From NCBI RefSeq assembly GCF_002217755.1, contig NZ_BCFL01000020.1, positions 1 to 64,000 of the forward strand: a stretch of 64,000 bases of DNA, given 5' to 3'. The position numbers and the translations under genes were made by a program. This stretch comes from Streptomyces hyaluromycini. GTDB lineage: Bacteria > Actinomycetota > Actinomycetes > Streptomycetales > Streptomycetaceae. Of this stretch, positions 57,237 through 64,000 are shown piece by piece. A model generated the notes under the pieces. The model was not told the DNA's origin. It saw nothing but the letters and a program-made list of their open reading frames with translations, and did not search any database. Positions within the stretch are counted from its first letter, which is position 1. Each line of letters starts with the position of its first letter.

Positions 57237-58526
57237 CTACCGGGCGGCGGTCTCGGCCCGGGCGCGCCGGTCGAAGGTCCGCTGTACGTACGACAGGGCG
57301 GCCATCAGGCCGTCCGAGCCGAGGATCGGATTCCGGCCCCGTCCGGGCCGGCCGGGCAGCGGCATCGCCCCGGCGGCGGACCAGTACAGGCGGCCCTCGG
57401 CGTCCAGGCCGCTGCGGGCGCGCCCGGCGTTGTCGGGGTGGAGGCAGAACGGCACGTCCAGGTAGCCCCGGGCGAAGGCGGTCACCAGGGCGCGGCCGAT
57501 GTCCCGGTCGAGGCCGAGGACGGCGTCGATCAGGGCGCTCGCCTCCGCGTGGATCCCGGTGTCCGGGGCGCCGGCCGCCCTCGGCGCGGACGCTTCCGCG
57601 GCGGCCGCCCCCGCGGCCGTCTCCAACGCCCTTACGTTCTCCGCGACGGTGGGGATCCGGTGCGCCTCGGCGGTCGTCTTCACGATGAGCCGGGCCGCGC
57701 CGGTGCGGACCGCCAGCCGGGCGGCCTCCCGCAGGAGCAGCCGCGCCCCTTCGGGGGTCAGCGGGTACATCCCCATGTGCGCGTAGACGACGATGTGCCA
57801 CTCGATGTCCGGCAGCAGTGCGGCGGCGAGCCGGGACAGCGCGGTGACCGACTCCTCGTCCTGGCGGGCGTTGGCCTGCTGCGCGTAGCTGAGGGAGACG
57901 CTGCGCAGCCCGTGCTGCCGGAAGAAGAGGGCTTCCAGCACGCTGAGCGCGATCAGCAGGCCGGGCGGGCAGAGCTGGCCCATCATGCAGCCGCCGAACG
58001 TCTCCAGATGGGGGCGTGCGCCGGTCTGCTGGGCCTCGGCCAGCAGCGCGCAGCTTCGCTCCCAGCCGGCCACGGCCACGTTGAGCGGGACCCGGCTGTA
58101 GGGCAGGCAGTACGAGACGGGGCCGCCCTCGGTGGCGTCCAGTCCGGCGGCCAGCAGCGCGGTCACGATCTTCTCGGGGCGGGCCGAGCCGTGCCGGACC
58201 TGCACCGGGAATCCGTCGTCCGCGACATCCCGCAGCACCTGCCGGGTCACGGCCGGGTCGTAGGTGGTGATCGGGTAGCCGTTGAGCGCCACGCCCTGGG
58301 CGACGGCCCGCCGGGCCGCCACGGCGTCGCCGGTCCTCGTGTAGCTGTCCACGGTGATGGTGCCGACCGTGGTGGCCGCCGCGCCGCGGGTGGCCCGCAG
58401 GCCTTCGCGCATCCGCTCGGGGCGACTCATCCCCATCCGCGGCTGCACCACCAGGTGGCCCCGGGCCTGTGCCCGGGTCACGAACTGCCCGAACGGCACC
58501 GGTGGCGAGGCCGGCCGGGCAGTCAT
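57237..58526 (-). CDS. glmE: glutamate mutase epsilon (E) subunit
   Basis: A 429-aa TIM-barrel subunit of adenosylcobalamin-dependent glutamate mutase, which rearranges L-glutamate to (2S,3S)-3-methylaspartate. Landmarks include VVQPRMGMSRPERMREGL, GYPITTYDPAVTRQVLRDVA, QVRHGSARPEKIV with the glutamate-binding Arg region, GGPVSYCLPYSRVPLNVAVA and ETFGGCMMGQLCPP. It is shorter than clostridial GlmE (about 483 aa). ATG 58526 overlaps the small subunit stop by 4 bp, so the two subunits are made in step. Actinomycete homologues supply 3-methylaspartate for friulimicin and vicenistatin. Confidence 0.9.
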   Translation of the reverse strand: MTARPASPPVPFGQFVTRAQARGHLVVQPRMGMSRPERMREGLRATRGAAATTVGTITVDSYTRTGDAVAARRAVAQGVALNGYPITTYDPAVTRQVLRDVADDGFPVQVRHGSARPEKIVTALLAAGLDATEGGPVSYCLPYSRVPLNVAVAGWERSCALLAEAQQTGARPHLETFGGCMMGQLCPPGLLIALSVLEALFFRQHGLRSVSLSYAQQANARQDEESVTALSRLAAALLPDIEWHIVVYAHMGMYPLTPEGARLLLREAARLAVRTGAARLIVKTTAEAHRIPTVAENVRALETAAGAAAAEASAPRAAGAPDTGIHAEASALIDAVLGLDRDIGRALVTAFARGYLDVPFCLHPDNAGRARSGLDAEGRLYWSAAGAMPLPGRPGRGRNPILGSDGLMAALSYVQRTFDRRARAETAAR

Positions 58527-58966
58527 ACCGGCACCGCCCGGGACAGCGTGCGGACGAACGAACGCAGCTCGTCGGCGGAGGCGCTCTCCTCGAAGACCTG
58601 GTCGAAGCCGGCCGCCCGCAGCGTCCGCGCGACCGATCCGTCATCGGCGCCCGTGATGCCCAGCTTGCCGCCGATCACCACCTGGGTGCGCAGCAGTTCG
58701 GGACAGGCACGCAGGCCGGGGATGACCCGCTGGGCGTCGATCGCCCCGTGTCCGTTGACGCTGCTGAGGACGATCAGCTCGGGGGCCAGTCGCCGGCACT
58801 CGGCGATCAGTTCGGCGTCCGGGACGCAGGCGCCCAGATTGGTGACGCGGTGGCCGAGTTCTTCCAGCAGCAGTTGCAGGAAGACCAGATTCCAGGTGTG
58901 TGCGTCCGACGCCATGGTCGAGACGACGACGTCCAGGCCGACGCGCTCGGCCTTTCCCAGTTCCAC
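58523..58966 (-). CDS. glmS: glutamate mutase sigma (S) subunit, B12-binding
   Basis: A 147-aa Rossmann-like cobalamin-binding subunit. The B12 loop reads STMASDAHTWNLVF, with the cobalt-coordinating His in DAH; the Gly of the usual DxHxxG is Asn here. The following motifs are LSSVNGHGAID and VVIGGKLGI, matching the family SxL and GG positions. GTG 58966 preceded by AGGAATCTCC gives the normal family length; no other start fits. First gene of the four-gene precursor operon, 86 bp downstream of the XRE/STAND regulator. The cell must provide adenosylcobalamin; no cobalamin gene is nearby. Confidence 0.9.
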   Translation of the reverse strand: MELGKAERVGLDVVVSTMASDAHTWNLVFLQLLLEELGHRVTNLGACVPDAELIAECRRLAPELIVLSSVNGHGAIDAQRVIPGLRACPELLRTQVVIGGKLGITGADDGSVARTLRAAGFDQVFEESASADELRSFVRTLSRAVPV

Positions 58967-59052
58967 GGAGATTCCTAGTTGGTTCAGTAGGGATGGGGAG
59001 GTGGGGGGGAACGGCGGAGCGGCGAGCGGCGAGGTGAGGGGCTCGTGGCGGG

Positions 59053-60333
59053 TCAGGAGACCAGCGCCGCCGGGAACGGGGTGCGGGGCAGGGACTCTCC
59101 GGGTACCGGCGCCAGGCCCGGGGTGCCGTACTGCTCCCGGCAGACCGTGCGGACGAGGTTCAGTACGGCGAACCTGGCGCTGCTGCGATCCGGGGTCAGG
59201 CGGAGCAGACCGCGTGAGAGAAGTCCGTGTACGGACTGGTGACAGTGCTGTGCGCTCCGGCCGCCGGCCGCCGCGGCCTCTTCCAGGGACCAGTCGGACG
59301 CCGAGTCCGACAGCAGTCGTACGAAGGCCAGCTGATCGGCGGTCAGCGAGCGCAGGGCCTCGTCCAGGGCCTCGCGCACGTCGCCCCGTTCGCAGTGCGT
59401 GACCGGTGGGGCGGCCAGCCCGAACGGGGAGGCGGACAGCCGTTCGGTCAGCCGGCCCGGGGATTCGAGGAGCGTCCAGCCGGCCGCGTACTCCAGTGCC
59501 CGGGGCAGCCCGTCCAGGTAGGCGCAGAGTCCGGCGATGGCCAGGGTGTCGGACGGCTCCAGGGTGAGGCCGGGGCGGAGCCGCCGCATGTGGGCCAGCA
59601 TGAGCCGCACGGCCGGCACGTCCGCCAGGTCCCGTGGTGCCGTGTCCGGACCGGGTGTGTCCAACGGTGCCAGCGGGACCACCTGTTCGCCGTCGAGGGA
59701 CAGCGGCGACCGGGAGGTGACCAGTACCCGCAGGCCCGGGCGACGGTGGAAGACCCGGTCCAGCAGGGTGTGGTCGAGCCCGTCGTCGGCCCCGTCGAGC
59801 ACCAGCAGCGCGGGCCGGTCGCCGTCGGCCTCCAGGAGGCCGGTGCCGCCGGCGAGCGCGGCCACGGACACCCGGTCGCCGCAGGACACCCAGTGCACCG
59901 GCCAGAGCTCGGAGCGGTGCGTGCGCCAGGCCGCCTCCAGGGCCAGCCTGGTCTTGCCCACCCCGCCCAGGCCGACGACCGACACCAGCCGGTCGCCGTC
60001 CCCGGTGAGGCAGTGCGCGAGCGTCGCGGTCTCCCGTTCGCGCCCGACGATCGCGGTGCGCGGGGCGGGCGGGGCCGTGGGCTCCTCGACAGGCGCATGC
60101 CGGCGTGCCGACGCCTCGAAGGCGGAGCGCGCGCGGCCGGTCAGCCGCAGCGCGTCGGCCACCAGCCGTACGGTCTCGTGCCGGGGCCGCCTGACCCGGC
60201 CGGCCTCCATGTCCCGTACCGCACGCACGCTCAGCGTCGCGTGATCGGCCAGGCACTGCTGGGTCATTCCGGCGCGTTCACGCTGGGATCTGAGCAGTTC
60301 GCCGAAGCCGGACACCGGCTGACCACCATCCAT
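59053..60333 (-). CDS. XRE/NB-ARC (STAND) transcriptional regulator
   Basis: A 426-aa regulator. An N-terminal Cro/C1-type helix-turn-helix (8-70; FGELLRSQRERAGMTQQCLA, ATLSVRAVRDMEAG) is followed by an NB-ARC ATPase: Walker A GLGGVGKT at 121, Walker B PALLVLDGADD, then TSRSPLSLDGEQVV. The C-terminal helical part (290-426) is a sensor region without clear TPRs. STAND proteins oligomerise on ATP binding when a signal is present. It is immediately upstream of the glutamate mutase operon on the same strand and divergent from the tiny secreted peptide gene. Probably a cluster-specific regulator. Confidence 0.85.
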   Translation of the reverse strand: MDGGQPVSGFGELLRSQRERAGMTQQCLADHATLSVRAVRDMEAGRVRRPRHETVRLVADALRLTGRARSAFEASARRHAPVEEPTAPPAPRTAIVGRERETATLAHCLTGDGDRLVSVVGLGGVGKTRLALEAAWRTHRSELWPVHWVSCGDRVSVAALAGGTGLLEADGDRPALLVLDGADDGLDHTLLDRVFHRRPGLRVLVTSRSPLSLDGEQVVPLAPLDTPGPDTAPRDLADVPAVRLMLAHMRRLRPGLTLEPSDTLAIAGLCAYLDGLPRALEYAAGWTLLESPGRLTERLSASPFGLAAPPVTHCERGDVREALDEALRSLTADQLAFVRLLSDSASDWSLEEAAAAGGRSAQHCHQSVHGLLSRGLLRLTPDRSSARFAVLNLVRTVCREQYGTPGLAPVPGESLPRTPFPAALVS

Positions 60334-60597
60334 GCCGATTTCCCTTCACATCACCACACCGATGATCGGGCCGAGGCCGGTTCCGGTCTCCGCCTGGAAT
60401 GGATGGTGGTGGGATCGGATATACGGGGGATCATCAGCCGTCCCCAGCCGCTCGGGCGCGGCGGTGATCGGGCCTCCATCCGGTGTAGATCGGCCGTCGG
60501 CAGTCTCGGACCAGAACGAGGCACACGGCCTCACCGGGCTCCCCCCGGTACCCGAGACCCAGCTCCTGGGCCCGATCCCGAAGGCGGACGGCACCTG

Positions 60598-60783
60598 ATG
60601 AAGGCATTCCCGATGTCCCTGGTCCCGCGTAAGGCCGCGCTCCTGATCGCCACCGTCGGCTGCGCCGCCGCGCTGACCGCGGCGGTGCCGGTGGGCACGC
60701 ACACGGACGCCCCGAAGCCGGCCCGCTCCACGGCCGTGCTGGCCGACGGCGGGGCCCCGGACGAGTGGAACAGCACGGGCTGA
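60598..60783 (+). CDS. small predicted secreted peptide (61 aa)
   Basis: ATG 60598 opens MKAFPMSLVPRKAALLIATV, a positively charged start followed by a hydrophobic stretch (AALLIATVGCAAALTAAVPV) typical of a signal peptide or lipoprotein-like leader. The mature tail would be about 25 residues and ends GGAPDEWNSTG. It lies alone on the plus strand between two STAND regulators. The only ribosome binding candidate, AAGGCGGACGG, is not ideally spaced. Similar tiny exported peptides beside AfsR-like regulators occur, from memory, in other streptomycetes. It could be a signalling peptide, but this is speculation. Confidence 0.55.
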   Translation: MKAFPMSLVPRKAALLIATVGCAAALTAAVPVGTHTDAPKPARSTAVLADGGAPDEWNSTG

Positions 60784-60905
60784 CCCGGGACGGCCTGCCC
60801 GTACGGGTGAGCGGCTCAGCCGACCTTCGGCTGGGCCGCTCATTCGTTCAACGGGCTGCCAGTGTCTTCGTTCAACGGGCCACCCGCGTCGGTGGGTTCA
60901 GGCTT

Positions 60906-63900
60906 TCACGGGCCCGGCGGAGCAGCCGGGAGCCGTGCCGCCAGCTGCTCCGCCTCGTCGGCGTCGGGCAGTCCCAGGCGGGTGAAGACGACGGCCGCCT
61001 GGCGTGCCCGGGACAGCGCCGCCGGGTTGTCGCCGAGGTCGGCGAGCGCCCGGCCGAGGACCAGCAGGGTGTTGCCCTTCTCGCGCTCGGCGCCGAGTTC
61101 CTCGCACAGGGCCAGGGCCGTCTCCCCCTCGGACAGCGCGAGGTCCGGTTTCCCCATCACCCGCCAGGCGGCCGCGAGCCGGGTCCTGACCTGCGCCTCG
61201 CGGCCCCGGATACGGAACGTCGTGCAGGTCTCCAGGCATCTGGTGTAGCTGGCGACGGCGTCCGGGTGGCGTTCGAGCTCGTGCAGTGCCATGCCGTGGA
61301 CGTACCACGCGTAGGAGGTGCCGTGCGGGTCCGCCACGTCCCGCAGTTCGGCCAGGACCTCCTCGCACATGCTGACGGCCTCCTGCGCGCGGCCGCTGCG
61401 CAGCCGTGCCTGGGCGGCGTTCAGCCGGGTCACCAACTCGCCCGACCGGTGGCCCAGTTCCCTGGCCAGTTCGATCGCCCGGTCGTAGGAGTCCACGGCG
61501 TCTGCGTACCGGTGCTGGAACTGGGCTATCAGACCACGGTCGTTGAGGATCTGGCGCAGGATGACGGTGTCGCCGGCCCGCCGGCAGGCCTCGGTGGCCA
61601 GCCGGGTCTGCGACTCGGCCTCGGCGAGCTGGGTGTTCTGCAGCGCGGCGTTGCCGCACACGAACCGAGCCCGGCCCTCGGCCTGGTCGTCGCCCCGCAG
61701 TGCGGCGGCCTCGGCCACCACCCGGGCCGCCGTGGCCAGTTGCGCGTACGGGATGTCCCGTCCGAAGGGGGTGAGTGCGACCAGCAGGTCGGTGGCCGTG
61801 CGCAGCATGGGGGTGTCGCCGCCGAGCGCGAGCCGGGCGGCGGCGGTCACCGCGTTCGTGGTGCAGTCGAACTCCGAGGTCACCCAGGCGCGTGCGTCGG
61901 CCAGGGTGGCGAACCGGTGTCCGGACGTGGCGCCGCCGCCGAGGATGGCGCCGACCGGATCGCCGGGCACCATGCTCTGGAACGCCGAACAGGCCACGTC
62001 GAGCAGATGGTCGAGGAGCCGGCCCAGGGCGGCGGTGCCCTCGGCCCCCGCCGTGCCGGACGGCTCGCCGGTGCGGTGTGCCACGGCGGGGGCCGTCAGC
62101 TGGAGTGCGAAGGACCGGAGCAGGTCGTGATAGCGGTACCGGCCGGGCAGCGGCGCCTCCAGCATGGCCGCGTCGACGACCGATTCCAGCAGGTCCTCGG
62201 CCTCGTACTCGTCGAGTTCGAGCACCACCGCGGCGGCTTCGAGGCCGATGCCGGGCCGTGCGAGCGGCGCGAGCAGCCTGAAGGCCCGGGCCTGCTCGTC
62301 CGTGAGCTGGCGGTAGCCGAGTTCGAAGGCCGCGGCCACGCCCAGGTCTCCGGCGCGCAGTTCTCCGATGCGCAGCCGTTCGTCGGCGAGGCGGGCGGTC
62401 ATGGTCTCGATCCGCCACCGGGGGCGGGCGGCGAGCCGTGACGCGACGATCCGCACGGCGAGCGGCAGGTGTCCGCACAGTGCCACCAGCTCGGCGGCGG
62501 CTCCGGGTTCCTCCGCGACCCGCCCCGCGCCGGCGATCGAGCGGAGCAGGGAGAGGGCCTCGTCGGTGTCGAAGACGTCGAGATCGGTCTGGAGGATGGT
62601 GGGCAGGCCGCTCAGCCGGCCCCGGCTGGTGATGATCACCCCGCAGTCGGCCGAGCCGGGCAGCAGCGGTCTCACCTGGGCGGGGTCGCGGGCGTTGTCC
62701 AGCATGAGCAGGATACGGCGGCCGTCGAGCGTCGTACGGAAGAGGCGGGCGCGGTCCTCGGTGGCGGCGGGCAGGCTGTGTCCGGGGGTCCCGAGCGCGG
62801 TGAGGAAGCTGCCCAGGACGGTTGCGGGGTCGGCCGGTTCCAGGCCGTTGCCGTGCAGATCGGCGTAGAGCTGTCCGCCGGGGAAATCGGGTTTGGCCCG
62901 GTGCGCGCCACGGAGGGCGAGGGTGCTCTTGCCGATGCCGCCCATGCCGCTGATGGAGACGACGGGCAGGGCCACCCGGGCGGGGTCGGTGAGGGCGCTG
63001 CACAGCGCCTCGACCTCGACCGTCCGTCCGGTGAAGTCGGCCGCGTCGGCGGGTAACTGGGCCGGCCGCAGGGGTGGGGCGGGCGCGGGCGCCTCGGCCG
63101 GTTCGGCGGGTTCGGCCGGTTCTGGGGGTGCTGGGGGTGCTGGGGGTGCTGGGGGTTCGTTCGCCTCGGCCGTGGCCTTCGTGGCCGCCGCCGACGGCCT
63201 GGCGGTGTCCGTGGCACGGTCCGCCGCGGGCCCCATCAGCCGCGGGTCGCCGGCGAGGACCCGGGCGTGCAGGCCGGTCAGCTCGGGGCCGGGGTCGATG
63301 CCCAGTTCCTCGGCGAGCACCCTGCGCGCCCTGCCGAACACCGCCAGCGCCTCGGCCTGGCGTCCGACGGCATAGAGCGCCCGCATCAGGAAGCCGTAGG
63401 GTCTCTCCTGCATCGGATGCTCATGGGTGAAGGCGATGAGGTCCGGGATGACCAGCCCGTGCTGTCCCTCCCGGAGGCGGTGCTCGAATCTCTGCTCCAG
63501 CAGGGTGAGCCGCAGCGCGCTGAGACGGGAGCGCTGCTGTTCTGCGAACGGCCCCGGCACACCGGTCAGGGGTTCGCCCTGCCAGAGCGCGAGCGCCTCG
63601 TTCAGCAGGCTGCCGCACTCCGCCTCCCGGCCGGCGTCCCGTGCCCGCAGGGCTTCGGCCGCGAGTTCCTCGGCGCGAACCGCGTCCACCGACGCGGGTG
63701 GGACGGTCAGTTGATAGCCGTCGCGCAGCGACACCAGGAGCTTGGGCGCGGCCCGGTCCTCCTCCATGACCTGTCGCAGTCTCCACGCGTAGGTGCGCAG
63801 GGTGGAGAGGGCGGAGTCCGGGGGTTCCTCGCCCCAGACCGCGCTGATCAGCTCATGGGCGGAGGCCGCCCGGCCGGACCTCAGCAGCAGGGCGGTCAGC

Positions 63901-63995
63901 AGCGCCTGCTGCTGTGGAGACCTGGTGGGGAGGGCCGCCCCGTTCCGCAGTACCTGCACGGCCCCGAGCACGACGAACCGAATGCCCTCGGCCAT
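60906..63995 (-). CDS. SARP-STAND-TPR regulator (AfsR-like)
   Basis: A 1029-aa pathway-type activator. SARP part: OmpR-like winged helix (1-95; LTALLLRSGRAASAHELISA, TLRTYAWRLRQVME) and the bacterial transcriptional activation domain (100-245; ELGIDPGPELTGLHARVL). An Ala/Pro/Glu linker (265-310) precedes the NB-ARC ATPase with Walker A SGMGGIGKST at 349 and LMLDNARDPAQVRPLL. The C terminus (about 720-1020) holds TPR repeats (QFQHRYADAVDSYDRAIELA, LHELERHPDAVASYTRCLET). AfsR-type proteins activate antibiotic clusters. The ATG at 63995 is 5 bases from the window edge, preceded by GGGGA; an upstream start cannot be excluded. Confidence 0.92.
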   Translation of the reverse strand: MAEGIRFVVLGAVQVLRNGAALPTRSPQQQALLTALLLRSGRAASAHELISAVWGEEPPDSALSTLRTYAWRLRQVMEEDRAAPKLLVSLRDGYQLTVPPASVDAVRAEELAAEALRARDAGREAECGSLLNEALALWQGEPLTGVPGPFAEQQRSRLSALRLTLLEQRFEHRLREGQHGLVIPDLIAFTHEHPMQERPYGFLMRALYAVGRQAEALAVFGRARRVLAEELGIDPGPELTGLHARVLAGDPRLMGPAADRATDTARPSAAATKATAEANEPPAPPAPPAPPEPAEPAEPAEAPAPAPPLRPAQLPADAADFTGRTVEVEALCSALTDPARVALPVVSISGMGGIGKSTLALRGAHRAKPDFPGGQLYADLHGNGLEPADPATVLGSFLTALGTPGHSLPAATEDRARLFRTTLDGRRILLMLDNARDPAQVRPLLPGSADCGVIITSRGRLSGLPTILQTDLDVFDTDEALSLLRSIAGAGRVAEEPGAAAELVALCGHLPLAVRIVASRLAARPRWRIETMTARLADERLRIGELRAGDLGVAAAFELGYRQLTDEQARAFRLLAPLARPGIGLEAAAVVLELDEYEAEDLLESVVDAAMLEAPLPGRYRYHDLLRSFALQLTAPAVAHRTGEPSGTAGAEGTAALGRLLDHLLDVACSAFQSMVPGDPVGAILGGGATSGHRFATLADARAWVTSEFDCTTNAVTAAARLALGGDTPMLRTATDLLVALTPFGRDIPYAQLATAARVVAEAAALRGDDQAEGRARFVCGNAALQNTQLAEAESQTRLATEACRRAGDTVILRQILNDRGLIAQFQHRYADAVDSYDRAIELARELGHRSGELVTRLNAAQARLRSGRAQEAVSMCEEVLAELRDVADPHGTSYAWYVHGMALHELERHPDAVASYTRCLETCTTFRIRGREAQVRTRLAAAWRVMGKPDLALSEGETALALCEELGAEREKGNTLLVLGRALADLGDNPAALSRARQAAVVFTRLGLPDADEAEQLAARLPAAPPGP
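63119..63157. repeat. 9-bp repeats in the SARP linker
   Basis: The unit GCTGGGGGT is repeated about three times, with related GGTTCGGCC units just before it. On the coding strand these give the PPAPPAPPAPPEPAEPAEPA linker between the SARP and ATPase parts. In-frame expansion would alter linker length without breaking the protein. Confidence 0.7.
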
Positions 63996-64000
63996 TCCCC

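Overview
The window is very GC-rich, with short intergenic gaps, GTG as well as ATG starts, 4-bp ATGA/GTGA overlaps and actinobacterial gene families (DUF574-type methyltransferase, SARP/STAND regulators, MbtH, PucR, DesA3-like desaturase). Everything fits a Streptomyces or close-relative chromosome, probably an accessory or arm region. All identifications come from reading the sequence; no database search was run.

Left part (1-29 kb). Intact genes alternate with many broken ones. Intact: a PucR regulator divergent from a reductase/desaturase pair (1955-5363), a DUF574-type methyltransferase, an ankyrin-like protein, an aldo/keto reductase, a beta-lactamase-fold protein without its catalytic residues, a NarL/histidine-kinase pair, an atypical histidine-phosphatase-fold protein, a DHFR-like reductase, a secreted lectin/RlpA protein, a GH92 mannosidase divergent from an FGGY kinase with two identical palindromic operators between them, and a secreted protein of DUF3103 type. 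Remnants: a Cro/C1-type regulator, a P-loop kinase, gpsA, a tyrosine integrase, TetR, MBL, aquaporin, AraC, YCII, an IS5-type transposase, DUF2625 and a GH19 chitinase, plus frameshifted unknown genes. One initiator-type tRNA carries an extra base in its T stem. Long ORFs further right are undamaged, so this looks like real decay rather than poor sequence.

Right part (about 29.1-64 kb). This is a nonribosomal peptide cluster transcribed leftward. Four NRPS proteins give six modules in inferred order: A-T, C-A-T | C-A-T-C | A-T | C-A-T-C-A-T-TE. The fourth module is split between two proteins. No epimerization domain is seen. Accessory genes are a type II thioesterase, a P450, MbtH, a SyrP-like Fe/2-oxoglutarate oxygenase, an MFS exporter and, at the edge, a DDAH-family enzyme and a possible YcaO-like protein. 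Two STAND-ATPase regulators, one a SARP, flank a tiny predicted secreted peptide.

The most interesting part is a four-gene coupled set upstream of the NRPS: both glutamate mutase subunits, an AsnRS-like protein lacking a tRNA anticodon-binding domain, and a GltB-like FMN protein. Read together they suggest a route from glutamate to 3-methylaspartate and, by inference, 3-methylasparagine as a precursor. My manual A-domain codes suggest Gln-like and Val-like sites and several unassigned ones; none matches the usual Asp/Asn code, so the receiving module is unknown.
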